NCBI RefSeq assembly: GCF_012979275.1
Contig: NZ_JABASZ010000025.1
Span: 1 to 64,000 of the forward strand
Source of the DNA: Pseudopontixanthobacter vadosimaris
Lineage (GTDB): Bacteria; Pseudomonadota; Alphaproteobacteria; Sphingomonadales; Sphingomonadaceae
Reading direction: 5' to 3'
Length of the DNA: 64,000 bases
Part shown: positions 8,790-16,510 of the stretch, in pieces
How the letters are laid out: each line of letters begins with the position of its first letter
Position numbering within the stretch: the stretch's first letter is position 1
The notes under the pieces: model-generated
The model's database searches: none
What the model saw: only the letters and a program-made list of their open reading frames with translations
What the model was told of the DNA's origin: nothing
Program-made: the position numbers and the translations under genes

Positions 8790-9340
8790 GCCAGCCGCAG
8801 CCGCCGCCACGGCCGCCACAGCGCCGCCACGGCCAGCGGCGGTGTTCCGGTCGGGGTGTCGCCCAGGGCATCGCGGGCGCGGTAATCATGGGCGGCAAGG
8901 CGCAGGATGCCATGCGCCAATGCTTCGGGCAGGCTGCTCCAGTCCGGAGCCAGACCCGCAACGAAGCGGACCGCGACGCGCCCTGCATCGCCCTGCCTCA
9001 GGATGCGGATCAGACCGCCGCCCTCGGCGTCCAGTTCGACGGCATAATCGGTACTGGCCAGCGGTCTGCGCGCACCTTCTGCCGGCAGCGCATCCACGCC
9101 GACGATCGCCTGCACGGGCCTTGTCGCAAGTTTCTGCCATTCGCCGCTCGCGCACAGGATTTCCTCGCAGGTTGCGGACAAGGGCATGGTGCCGGTGAAG
9201 GCTTCGCACATGTCGGTGGCGGCGCGCAGCAGGCGCTGCAATGCCGGGTCTTCGGCAGCGGACCTGATGCCCAGCCAGTTCCGCAATTCCTCGAGAGCCG
9301 CGCCCGGCAAGGGGGCAGGCGTGACGATGGCCCGCTTCAT
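8786..9340 (-). CDS. GTA head-tail connector, gp6-like (g6)
   Basis: 184 residues resembling phage gp6/YqbG connector proteins: helical N-terminus (LEELRNWLGI, DPALQRLLRAATDMCEAFTG), a beta core (ATRPVQAIVGVDALP, YAVELDAEGGGLIRI) and the typical LPEALAHGILRLAAHDYRARD near the C-terminus. In GTA particles g6 forms the adaptor ring below the portal. The start has a strong AAGGAGA site 6 nt upstream. It is the first gene of a run of coupled tail genes and follows the capsid gene after a 109-bp gap containing a strong hairpin. Confidence 0.85.
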   Translation of the reverse strand: MKRAIVTPAPLPGAALEELRNWLGIRSAAEDPALQRLLRAATDMCEAFTGTMPLSATCEEILCASGEWQKLATRPVQAIVGVDALPAEGARRPLASTDYAVELDAEGGGLIRILRQGDAGRVAVRFVAGLAPDWSSLPEALAHGILRLAAHDYRARDALGDTPTGTPPLAVAALWRPWRRLRLA

Positions 9341-9404
9341 GGCGGTCTCCTTGATCTATCGAAAAGAACGGGCAGAGCGCTTCATGCGCCTGCCGCATCC
9401 GAAG

Positions 9405-9428
9405 CCCCCGCGCCTCCTGGCGCGGGGG
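9405..9428 (-). terminator. Perfect 10-bp hairpin after the capsid gene (no U tract)
   Basis: Stem CCCCCGCGCC / GGCGCGGGGG with a 4-nt loop, 21 bp past the capsid stop. On the minus strand it is followed by GCTTCGG rather than a run of T, so it looks more like an RNA-stabilising 3' hairpin or processing site than an efficient terminator. Its place between the most abundant structural protein and the low-copy connector fits a role in setting relative expression. Confidence 0.45.
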
Positions 9429-9449
9429 TCCGGCAGCGATCGGAAGGCG

Positions 9450-10652
9450 TCAGGCCTCGATCTTCAGCAGCTTGATGGCGGCGCTGTCCATCACCTTGCC
9501 GCCCACCCGTTTCGTCGCGTAGAAATGCACGAAGGGCTTGTTGGTGTAGGGATCGCGCAGCACCTGCGTGGCGCTGCGCTCGGCGATCAGATAGCCATGG
9601 CGGAAATTGCCGAAGGCGATGGGGAATGCTCCCGTCGCGATATCGGGCATGTCTTCCGCCTCGACCACGGGATAGCCGAGCAGGCGGTCGGGCTGACCTT
9701 CGACCAGACCCGGCTGCCACAGGAAGGCACCGTCGGCGGTCTTCAGCTTGCGGACCTCGGCCAGAGTGGTGGAATTCATCACCCAGGTCGCGCCCTGACG
9801 GTGACCGGCCTTCATCGTGTGGACGAGGTCGATGAGGCGTCCTTCGGGCGCGGTGCCGAAGCCAGTGTCATCGCCGCTGCCGAGGTATTGCAGCGAGCCA
9901 AAGGCGCGAACCGCATCGCTGGCGGTGGAGACCGGCGCGCGCAGAAAGCCTTCGGGCATGTTGACACCGCTGCCATGCACGAAGGCCGCCCCTTCGGCCC
10001 GGGCGAATTCCATGGCGACTTCGCTCGCCAGCCATGCCTCCAGGTCGAACTGGGCATCGTCCAGCATCGCCTGGCTCGCTGCCGGATTGGCATAAAGCTC
10101 TCCGGTGGGCGGCGCAATCTCGGCGAAATCGGGCGTCTGCGTCTCCGGGCGAAGCGCGGTTTCGCTGACCCACCCACTCGACGTGCCGCCAGTGGTCACC
10201 AGCTTGCGATATCCGGCGCTGCCGGTCTGCACCACTTGCGCCAGGCCGCGGATCGGGCTGATCTCGGTAAGCTGACGGGCGATCATCGCATCCAGTTCGC
10301 GCGGCACGGCATAGCCGCCGTCGCTGGGCACCTTTCCGTTTACCGATTTGATCTCGCTGGTGCTGCCCGCACGCAGATAATTGTTCACGAAGCTTTTCAC
10401 TTCGGCCGTGCCGGCATCACTCGGGGCGGCGGCACCGGCGATGGCGGGGCGGGTAGCGGCGCGGGCCACCCGGTCGATCCGGGCCTTTACCTCGTCCACG
10501 TCGGTGCGGAGCGAGGAGACGGCCGCTTCGGTCCGGTCCTGCCGGGCAACGATGTCGAAGCTGGCGTCCAGCTGATCGGGGGCAGCTGCGCCGACAGAGA
10601 CGGGGCCGGTGGCGAGAGTCGCCGGGTTGGCGGCGGGAATGAGAGTATCCAT
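9450..10652 (-). CDS. GTA major capsid protein, HK97 fold (g5)
   Basis: 400 residues starting MDTLIPAAN, with GAAAGG 10 nt upstream; the ORF could extend 18 codons but that segment lacks a ribosome site. Residues 30-80 form a helical delta/scaffold-like domain (SLRTDVDEVKARIDRV), followed by the HK97 core: SDGGYAVPRELDAMI, GWVSETALRPET, LEAWLASEVAMEF, HGSGVNMPEGFL and GATWVMNSTTLAEVRKLK. In GTA the N-terminal part is removed by the prohead protease encoded upstream. Length and motifs are normal. An intrinsic terminator precedes the gene and a hairpin follows it. Confidence 0.93.
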   Translation of the reverse strand: MDTLIPAANPATLATGPVSVGAAAPDQLDASFDIVARQDRTEAAVSSLRTDVDEVKARIDRVARAATRPAIAGAAAPSDAGTAEVKSFVNNYLRAGSTSEIKSVNGKVPSDGGYAVPRELDAMIARQLTEISPIRGLAQVVQTGSAGYRKLVTTGGTSSGWVSETALRPETQTPDFAEIAPPTGELYANPAASQAMLDDAQFDLEAWLASEVAMEFARAEGAAFVHGSGVNMPEGFLRAPVSTASDAVRAFGSLQYLGSGDDTGFGTAPEGRLIDLVHTMKAGHRQGATWVMNSTTLAEVRKLKTADGAFLWQPGLVEGQPDRLLGYPVVEAEDMPDIATGAFPIAFGNFRHGYLIAERSATQVLRDPYTNKPFVHFYATKRVGGKVMDSAAIKLLKIEA

Positions 10653-10727
10653 AGAGGCGTAACCTTTCAGGTCGTTGGGAGGTAGTGACAGGCATCCCGC
10701 CCGCAATCTGCGAACGAAACGGCTACG

Positions 10728-10749
10728 AAAAACCCGCCGGCAGGCGGGT
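10728..10749 (-). terminator. Intrinsic terminator between protease and capsid genes
   Basis: Minus-strand stem ACCCGCC-TGCC-GGCGGGT directly followed by TTTT. It lies 33 bp after the g4 stop and 76 bp before the capsid start, inside what is otherwise one transcription unit. It should reduce transcription from the upstream GTA promoter into the capsid and tail genes unless bypassed by anti-termination or a second promoter. Confidence 0.65.
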
Positions 10750-10781
10750 GATCGATGGGGTGAAAAAGGGGGGCGTTGCGC

Positions 10782-11177
10782 TCAGCCGGCGATCAGATGC
10801 ACGCGCGCGCCATGCTGCAGCGGATGGCTGACCAGGCTGATCTCGAAAATCTCGACATCGTCCAGCTTGCGCCCATCCGCATCGTGGCGCGCACGTCGGG
10901 CGCGGTAGCCGAAGCTGAGACCGTCAACCGCCCGGCCGCGCAACATGGCGGCGGCCCTGCTGTCCGGATTGTCGATGGTGGCGACCACGCGCAATCCGCG
11001 TGCATCCTCCGCCACCTGCTCGACCCAGCCGATGCGCTGGTCGGCCCGGTGCTGCCAATAAAGCGGCAGCGGGCCCCGGCGCTCCGAAATGCTGCGGGTG
11101 AAGGCACCGGGCAGGATGGTGTCACGGGCGCCGTCGGGCCTGCCGAACAGGGCGGCATACCCGGCAAAGCGCATCAT
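10782..11177 (-). CDS. GTA prohead protease, HK97 type (g4)
   Basis: 131 residues. The ATG at 11177 overlaps the g3.5 stop (ATGATG; the second ATG is in frame). HK97 prohead protease (U35) pattern: FAGYAALFGRPDGARDTILPGAF, a catalytic-His-type segment LYWQHRADQRIGWVEQV, RAVDGLSFGYR, and FEISLVSHPLQHGA containing the catalytic Ser. It cleaves the capsid protein N-terminus during head maturation. It is somewhat short but contains all signature blocks. Confidence 0.88.
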   Translation of the reverse strand: MMRFAGYAALFGRPDGARDTILPGAFTRSISERRGPLPLYWQHRADQRIGWVEQVAEDARGLRVVATIDNPDSRAAAMLRGRAVDGLSFGYRARRARHDADGRKLDDVEIFEISLVSHPLQHGARVHLIAG

Positions 11178-11482
11178 CGCAGCATCCCCGGCACACCGAT
11201 GCGGACGGCGATGCCGACCAGCAGCAACGCGCAGACGCCGCGCACCAGCCATTCCACTACCGCCTTCCAGGCGCTGGCCTTGGCATCGCGCCACGCCCCC
11301 AGCAATTCGCGCAATTCGGCGATATCGTCCTGCGCATTGTCGTCATGGAGGCCGAGGCGCATCAGCACGCGATTGGCACCGAGTTCGCTCGATTCCTCGA
11401 CGATGGCGCGCAGCGTGACCAGCTCGCCGCCTTCGCCTGCGGCCTGCGCGATCAGCCGCGCCAGCATATCCTCGCGTTTCAT
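11174..11482 (-). CDS. Small GTA protein between portal and protease (g3.5-like, DUF6127 type)
   Basis: 102 residues from MKREDMLARL; the ATG overlaps the portal stop as ATGA. The N-terminal two thirds are acidic and helical (LVTLRAIVEESSELGANRVLMRLGL, LRELLGAWRDAKA). The last 30 residues form one transmembrane segment (VVEWLVRGVCALLLVGIAVRIGV). Small membrane-anchored proteins occur at this position in many alphaproteobacterial GTA clusters. Function unknown. Confidence 0.75.
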   Translation of the reverse strand: MKREDMLARLIAQAAGEGGELVTLRAIVEESSELGANRVLMRLGLHDDNAQDDIAELRELLGAWRDAKASAWKAVVEWLVRGVCALLLVGIAVRIGVPGMLR

Positions 11483-12684
11483 GCCGCGTCTCCCTTCTTG
11501 TCGGTCGGCTTCGCAGGGTCGGAATCTTCGAGGCCGAGCATCCGGCGTTTTTCGGCATCGGTCAGGAAATCCGCCCCGGACACTTGCGCCCACAGCCGTT
11601 CGCGGTCTTCGGACAGCGCCGTCACCCGGTCGAGATCGACCGCCAGCCGCGCCTTCGGGAACCAGGGTGCCAGACCTTCGCCGAGGCCCGAGAGGATCTT
11701 GCCCGCCAGCGGCAGCAAGGTAAGCCGCCACAGCGCTTTGTTCGCCTCGCGGTAATTGGCGTAGGTATTGTCGCCCGGCAGGCCGAGCAGCATCGGCGGC
11801 ACACCGAAGGCAAGGGCGATGTCGCGGGCAGCGGCCGCCTTCAGGGTGGCGAAATCCATGTCCGCCGGCGACAGCGCCATGCTCTGCCAGGTCAGCCCGC
11901 CTTCCAGCAGCATCGGGCGGCCCGCATTGGCCTGCCCCTGATAGGCGGCCGCCAGTTCGGCCTTCAGCCGGTCGAACTGATCGGCGGTGAGGCCGCCCGC
12001 ATCCTTCGCATCATAGACCAGGGCGCCGCTGGGGCGCGCGGCATTGGCGAGCAGGGCGCGGTTCCATTCGCTGGCGGCATTGTGAATGGCCACGGCCTGG
12101 CTGGCCGCCGCAAGGCACCCTGCGCCGTAATGATCGTCCGCCGGGTGAAAGGCCTTGAGATGGATGATATTGGGCCAGCCCGATTCATCCTCCACCGCCA
12201 TGCTGATGGCCTGATCGGTTCCATGGCCGGGCAGGCGATAGGAATAGGCGGCGGGCCAGCCATCCTCGCCCGCGACCACGCTGACGCGTTCGGGCCTGAG
12301 GGCGAACAGTTCGATGGGGCGCCCGGAGCCGTCCTTCATCACCTGCACATAGCCGTTTCCGTGCAGCAGCAGATGCGCGGCCAGCGTCTCGATCAACGAC
12401 TGGCCCGCGCTTGTCGCGCTGACGAGGCTTCCCAGATCGTCGTCGGTCGGGCCGAGCGGCGCACTGCCGACCCCTTCGGCCACGATTCGGACAGCGCGCT
12501 GCGCCACCGGGTTTTCGACAAAGGCGTCGCGCACCTCGCGGTCGTAGCGGAACGGAGCGCGGGGCTGGGGCGCCGAGGCGGCGGCAAAAGGCTGCGCCCA
12601 TGGGGAGACGAAGCCGCGCGCCAGCGGCACGCGAGCCTCGCCCCCGCCCTTGAAGGCGGAAGCGACGGTTTGGAGGAAAGACAT
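11479..12684 (-). CDS. GTA portal protein, HK97 family (g3)
   Basis: 401 residues. Portal signature: NPVAQRAVRIVAEGVGS, LLLHGNGYVQVMKDGSGRP, LFALRPERVSV, HLKAFHPADDHYGAGCLAAA, and FGVPPMLLGLPGDNTYANYREANKALW. It forms the dodecameric DNA entry ring at one vertex of the head. AGGGAA lies 6 nt before the start. The gene lies 25 bp after the large terminase and overlaps the next gene by 4 bp. It is complete. Confidence 0.93.
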   Translation of the reverse strand: MSFLQTVASAFKGGGEARVPLARGFVSPWAQPFAAASAPQPRAPFRYDREVRDAFVENPVAQRAVRIVAEGVGSAPLGPTDDDLGSLVSATSAGQSLIETLAAHLLLHGNGYVQVMKDGSGRPIELFALRPERVSVVAGEDGWPAAYSYRLPGHGTDQAISMAVEDESGWPNIIHLKAFHPADDHYGAGCLAAASQAVAIHNAASEWNRALLANAARPSGALVYDAKDAGGLTADQFDRLKAELAAAYQGQANAGRPMLLEGGLTWQSMALSPADMDFATLKAAAARDIALAFGVPPMLLGLPGDNTYANYREANKALWRLTLLPLAGKILSGLGEGLAPWFPKARLAVDLDRVTALSEDRERLWAQVSGADFLTDAEKRRMLGLEDSDPAKPTDKKGDAA

Positions 12685-12709
12685 GGCAATTCCCTGGCTA
12701 GATTTTCGT

Positions 12710-14101
12710 TCAGATTTCGCGGACCCGCGGCACGCCGCGCGATCCCAGCATCAATTCGCTCAAGGCCCAGACCAGCGCGTCGGCGCGGTCGGGGCTGCGG
12801 CCGGGGCCGTCATAGGTGCCGCCCGCCATCAACCCGCACAGCTGGTCCTCCAGCCGCGCGAACAGGCCTGCGTGCCGGACCCGCCCGGCTTCGTATAATG
12901 CGGCGACGGGTTCGGCGCGTGCGACCTTGCCGCGACTGGCATGCACCAGCTTCACCGGCAGGTTCACATCCGCCGCGCGCAACACGCTGCCGACCATGGC
13001 GCCGCCCTGGTTCGCTTCCGCCACGATCCGGTCCGCGCCCCAGAGATCCGCCGTCCTGGCGACGGCGCGTGCCCAGGTTTCGGGCGTGGGCCTGACCACG
13101 GAACAATCGGCCAGCACCTTGCCGATGCCGTCGCCGTCCAACCCGCAGACGACGATCCCGCATTCATCGCCATGCGCGCTGACCGGCGGATCAACGCCGA
13201 CGACGATCCGCGCGAAGGCGGTGGCGGGAAGGGCCATTCCGTCGCTTGGCCCGGACATGCGGCAGGCTTCGATCAGATCGCGGCTCCACAATGCACCTTC
13301 CGCTTCGGTCAGCATGGCGCCTTCCAGTTCCTGCCGCCCGAGCGAGGTGCCGCCAAATGCGCGGCGCATGTCGCGAATGTACCGGTCCGGCAGATTGGCC
13401 CAATTGTCATATGTGGTGCCGCGCGTGACGATGACGCCGCCCGCTTCGCGGCCCTTCCCAGACGATCCTTCCTCTTCCTTCAGCAGCCGCCGCACGAGCG
13501 CCACCGGACGCGGGGTAGTCGTTGCGAGAATGCGGGGAAGTTCTCCCAGCCGCATTCCCATCAGCAGATTGTCCCATGCCGCCATGGCCTTGCCGGTCCC
13601 GGCGGTTTCGGCGCTGTTGTGCCATTTGGCGATTTCGTCGCACCACGCATGGCTGTGCTGGGGGCCGCGCAGGCTTTCGGGTTCGGCCGCGGAATAGATC
13701 GTGGCCTGCGCGCCATTGGCCCAGACGATCCGCTTTCGCGACGGTTCGAATTCCGGCTGGCGGTGCGGCGCGCAGGCAGCCAAAATGCCGCTTTCGCCTT
13801 CGACCATCACCTGCCGCACCTCGCCGATGGAGGCGCCGACCAGTGCGATCCGCGCATCCGGGTTGTGCCGGGCAATCTGCTGCACCCATTCGGCCCCGGC
13901 TCTTGTCTTGCCGAAACCGCGCCCGGCGCAGATCAGCCAGATGCTCCAGTCGCCCGGTGGCGGCAATTGTTCGGGCCGCGCCCACAGGCTCCAGTGCCAG
14001 CGGAGATCGTCCCGTTCCTTGTCCGACAGCCCGGACAGAAAGACCATGCGTTCCTTATGCGACAGCGCCAGCAACAGGCGCAGCCTTCCGGTTGCATTCA
14101 C
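12710..14101 (-). CDS. GTA large terminase (packaging ATPase/nuclease, g2)
   Basis: 463 residues. Walker A in CAGRGFGKTRAG (about residue 60), Walker B in HAWCDEIAKW, coupling motif ILATTTPRP, and nuclease acidic residues in VGVDPPVSAHGDECG, VAEANQGGAMVG and SPDRADALVWALSE. It packages host DNA headfully into particles. The GTG start overlaps the g1 stop (GTGA). All ATPase and RNase H-like nuclease motifs are intact, so this gene shows no decay. Confidence 0.93.
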   Translation of the reverse strand: MNATGRLRLLLALSHKERMVFLSGLSDKERDDLRWHWSLWARPEQLPPPGDWSIWLICAGRGFGKTRAGAEWVQQIARHNPDARIALVGASIGEVRQVMVEGESGILAACAPHRQPEFEPSRKRIVWANGAQATIYSAAEPESLRGPQHSHAWCDEIAKWHNSAETAGTGKAMAAWDNLLMGMRLGELPRILATTTPRPVALVRRLLKEEEGSSGKGREAGGVIVTRGTTYDNWANLPDRYIRDMRRAFGGTSLGRQELEGAMLTEAEGALWSRDLIEACRMSGPSDGMALPATAFARIVVGVDPPVSAHGDECGIVVCGLDGDGIGKVLADCSVVRPTPETWARAVARTADLWGADRIVAEANQGGAMVGSVLRAADVNLPVKLVHASRGKVARAEPVAALYEAGRVRHAGLFARLEDQLCGLMAGGTYDGPGRSPDRADALVWALSELMLGSRGVPRVREI

Positions 14102-14619
14102 GAAGGCGTTCCGTCGGCGGCATCGCCCCGCTCTTGCCCGCTGACCCGGTAGACGCCATCTTCCGCGACGATGGCGGTAATCGTCTTCTGGCGGGCCTGC
14201 ATGGCATCCAGCTTGGCGTTGATCGAGGCGAAGACCGCTTCCTCGTCCTCGATCTCGCGAATGGCGCGCTGCCGCTTTACCGTTTCACGGTGTGCGGCAA
14301 GCAGGCGGAACGCCGTTCCATTGTCGAACTTGCGCCTGGCCCGCGCCTTGCCTTTCTCGCCGCCGTCCAGTTCCCCGCTACGCAGGCGGTGCAGAAGGTC
14401 CATCTCGAGATTGTCGTATCCTTCGCACAAGGCATCGAACCAGGCCGAGGCAAACTCCGCATTCTGCCGGCGCAAGCGATAGGTTGCGCTGACATCCACT
14501 CCGGCGCCCCGCGCGGCGGCAGCCACGTTCGACGTCTGGGCCAAGGCTTCGAGAAACGGCTTGCGCCAATGCGGATTGGTCCGCCGGCGCTTCGGCCCGG
14601 CAGCGGATTTCTTGACCAT
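14098..14619 (-). CDS. GTA small terminase-like protein (g1)
   Basis: 173 residues. It opens with a basic stretch (KKSAAGPKRRRTNPHW) and a helix-turn-helix-like segment (FLEALAQTSNVAAAARGAGVDVSATYRLRR). Helical, charged C-terminal parts (KGKARARRKFDNGTAFRLLAAH, RAIREIEDEEAVFASINAKL) are consistent with oligomerisation and large-terminase contact. In RcGTA, g1 is a small terminase that lost specific DNA recognition. It is first in the cluster, behind the candidate promoter at 14749-14777. Confidence 0.8.
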   Translation of the reverse strand: MVKKSAAGPKRRRTNPHWRKPFLEALAQTSNVAAAARGAGVDVSATYRLRRQNAEFASAWFDALCEGYDNLEMDLLHRLRSGELDGGEKGKARARRKFDNGTAFRLLAAHRETVKRQRAIREIEDEEAVFASINAKLDAMQARQKTITAIVAEDGVYRVSGQERGDAADGTPS

Positions 14620-14748
14620 CGGCCACCCATCCCTGTTGCTGATTTTCGAGTATGGTCGCGATGGTGAGATCGTCGTTCAGGCCTGAGGCGCGCCATCGAT
14701 GGCTGCTGCCGAGGGCCGATTCGGTCCGGACTATCGCGATGTTCCGTT

Positions 14749-14777
14749 TCTCTAACCAGACAGCGTCACAATGTCAA
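14749..14777 (-). promoter_or_regulatory. Candidate sigma-70 promoter for the GTA cluster
   Basis: On the minus strand TTGACA (14777-14772) is followed after 17 nt by TAGAGA (14754-14749). The start of g1 lies about 130 bp downstream. The -35 matches perfectly; the -10 is weak, as expected for an activator-dependent promoter. No TTAA-N7-TTAA CtrA box is visible nearby. Confidence 0.4.
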
Positions 14778-14783
14778 TCGAAA

Positions 14784-14800
14784 ATAACCATACGGGTTAT
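14784..14800. promoter_or_regulatory. Inverted repeat just upstream of the GTA -35 element
   Basis: ATAACC-5 nt-GGTTAT, centred 15 bp upstream of the TTGACA element and between the divergent GTA and DedA-type genes. Spacing and position suit an operator for a dimeric regulator of either gene. The protein is not identifiable from sequence. Confidence 0.3.
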
Positions 14801-14869
14801 ATGATGGGCGTTGCGGCATTGGGATCGCCCGTCTAAGCAGCGGCTTTCCCGCGATCCGATTGAGCCGAT

Positions 14870-15517
14870 ATGCTGCGCAGCCTGTATGAATGGACGATGG
14901 AAAAGGCCGCGCACCGTCATGCGGTCTGGTGGCTGGGTCTCATCTGCTTCATGGAATCGAGCTTCTTCCCCATTCCGCCCCATCCTTTGCTGGGGCTGAT
15001 GTGCCTGGCGGAACCGAAGAAGGCGCTGCGGTTCGGGCTGATCGCCACGGCGGCGTCCGTTGCCGGAGCCCTGCTTGGCTATGCGATCGGCTATGGATTG
15101 TACGATGCCATCGGCGCGCAGATCATCACGTTTCTGGGCCTGACCGAAAGTTTCCCTGTCGCCGCCTGTTATCTGCGCGAATATGACGTGGAGGTAATCC
15201 TGATCGCCGGCGCCACGCCGGTGCCGTTCAAGCTCCTGACCATCACCGCCGGCTTCATCGAAATGGCGCTCGTCCCCTTCATTCTGGCCAGCATCGCCGG
15301 GCGGGGCATGATCTTCGTCACGGTCGGCCTGCTATTCCGGCTGTTCGGCGCACCGATCAAGCGGTTCATCGACCGCTATCTCGGGCTGGTCACGGCCGCG
15401 TTCGTGCTGCTGGTGGTCGCCGGTTTCCTGGCGCTGACTCAATTGGGCAACGGGGACAGCGCAGAGCCGTCCCCTTGCGACAATGCCACCAGTCTCGACG
15501 GCCGGATACGGAATTAG
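14870..15517 (+). CDS. DedA/VTT-domain (YqaA-like) inner-membrane protein
   Basis: 215 residues with about five hydrophobic segments. The VTT (SNARE-associated) motif is recognisable in FFPIPPHPLLGLMCLAEPKKA, LLGYAIGYGLYDAIG, and EVILIAGATPVPFKLLTITAGF (the conserved G-x-x-P-x-P/F-x-K block). DedA-type proteins act as lipid scramblases or flippases (undecaprenyl phosphate or phospholipids) in the inner membrane. Divergent from the GTA cluster, with 250 bp between. Its stop overlaps that of the convergent OsmC gene by 4 bp. Confidence 0.85.
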   Translation: MLRSLYEWTMEKAAHRHAVWWLGLICFMESSFFPIPPHPLLGLMCLAEPKKALRFGLIATAASVAGALLGYAIGYGLYDAIGAQIITFLGLTESFPVAACYLREYDVEVILIAGATPVPFKLLTITAGFIEMALVPFILASIAGRGMIFVTVGLLFRLFGAPIKRFIDRYLGLVTAAFVLLVVAGFLALTQLGNGDSAEPSPCDNATSLDGRIRN

Positions 15518-15945
15518 CCGGTAAAGCTGGTGTCGAGAGTAATCTCGGTGTCGAGCAGCTTCGAGATCGGGCAGTTTGCCTTGGCATCCCTTGCCAGTTC
15601 CTCGAACTTGTCCTTGCCGATGCCAGCGACGTCGCCGGTCAGGGTCAGGGCTGACTTGGTTACCTTGAACCCGTCGCCGTCCTTTTCCAGGCTGACCTTC
15701 GCAGTCGTCTCGAGGCTGCCTTTCTCATGCCCGGCCTTGGCCAGCGCGAAGGACAGGGCCATCGTGAAGCAGCTCGCATGGGCTGCTGCGATCAATTCTT
15801 CCGGATTGGTGCCCGGCGCATCTTCGAAACGGGTGTTGAACCCGTAAGGCTGCCCGTCCAGCACGCCGCTTTCCGTCGACACATGGCCTTTGCCATCCTT
15901 GCCGAGGCCATCATATTTCGCACTACCGCTGCGGATTGTCGCCAT
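15514..15945 (-). CDS. OsmC-family peroxiredoxin
   Basis: 143 residues from MATIRSGSAKYDG, with GGAG 9 nt upstream; the ORF extends 12 codons further but without a ribosome site. The two redox cysteines are present, in AAHASCFTMALSFAL (about residue 58) and AKANCPISKLLDTEI near the C-terminus. The family reduces organic hydroperoxides in the cytoplasm. It neighbours two DUF2382 genes on the same strand, suggesting a small stress-defence block, but each has its own gap and a terminator-like hairpin is present further upstream. Confidence 0.9.
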   Translation of the reverse strand: MATIRSGSAKYDGLGKDGKGHVSTESGVLDGQPYGFNTRFEDAPGTNPEELIAAAHASCFTMALSFALAKAGHEKGSLETTAKVSLEKDGDGFKVTKSALTLTGDVAGIGKDKFEELARDAKANCPISKLLDTEITLDTSFTG

Positions 15946-16022
15946 CTTCGTTACTCCAGGATCAGGATTGCATGTCTTCATGAGGGGGGATGGGCGCGCT
16001 CAGGCGCGCTACCCGCTTCCCA

Positions 16023-16424
16023 TCATTTTTCGATATCGACTTCGGTACGGCGCAACTCGACCGTCTTTTCATCCGTAACCGTCTTGCTCGTTCGGCGAAG
16101 ATGGATCTCTTCAGTGAGCACGAGTTGCTTGGTCACCACGATGCGTTCCTCCACCACCGGGATGACGGTCAGATCGCCGTCGCGACGAACTTCGGGAATC
16201 GCATCGACAACGGAATTTACCGGCACGCGCTCGACCGTGACCGTTTCCTTCGTGACCTGCTGGGAAATCGTTTCCGTGCTGCTCACCGGGCGGGTGGTAA
16301 CGGTGACGGTCTGCCCCTCGATGATCCGCTTGTCGACGGATACGTGTTCTTCAACGATGGGAATTGCGACTTCCTCGACCAGCCTGCCACCCGGCGCGTC
16401 GCGGGGATCCTTCCTGTCTGCCAT
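16023..16424 (-). CDS. DUF2382 (YsnF/AvaK-type) protein
   Basis: 133 residues. Nearly the whole protein consists of alternating beta-type repeats rich in V/E/R/T: VEEVAIPIVEEHVSVDKRI, VTKETVTVERVPVNSVV, VIPVVEERIVVTKQLVLTEEIHLRR and KTVELRRTEVDI. This matches the DUF2382 domain found in stress-induced proteins. There is no signal or membrane segment. It is a paralogue of the C-terminal half of the next gene upstream (16511-17167). Molecular role unknown. Confidence 0.85.
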   Translation of the reverse strand: MADRKDPRDAPGGRLVEEVAIPIVEEHVSVDKRIIEGQTVTVTTRPVSSTETISQQVTKETVTVERVPVNSVVDAIPEVRRDGDLTVIPVVEERIVVTKQLVLTEEIHLRRTSKTVTDEKTVELRRTEVDIEK

Positions 16425-16451
16425 GATATGTTCCTTGACTGTAAATGAAAC

Positions 16452-16483
16452 GGGGGCCGGTTACGCAACGGCAACCGGCCCCC
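16452..16483 (-). terminator. Strong hairpin after the PRC-barrel/DUF2382 gene
   Basis: 11-bp perfect stem GGGGGCCGGTT / AACCGGCCCCC with a 10-nt loop. On the minus strand it is followed by CGTTTCATTT, a broken U tract. It lies 27 bp past the stop at 16511 and before the next DUF2382 gene, so it probably separates or attenuates the two. Confidence 0.5.
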
Positions 16484-16510
16484 GGGTAGTATCAGCGAGT
16501 TGCCTGCCGA

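Noticed and set aside
14700-14870. CtrA box at the GTA promoter
   Set aside because: No TTAA-N7-TTAA or one-mismatch version occurs in the GTA/DedA intergenic region, so direct CtrA control is not supported there.
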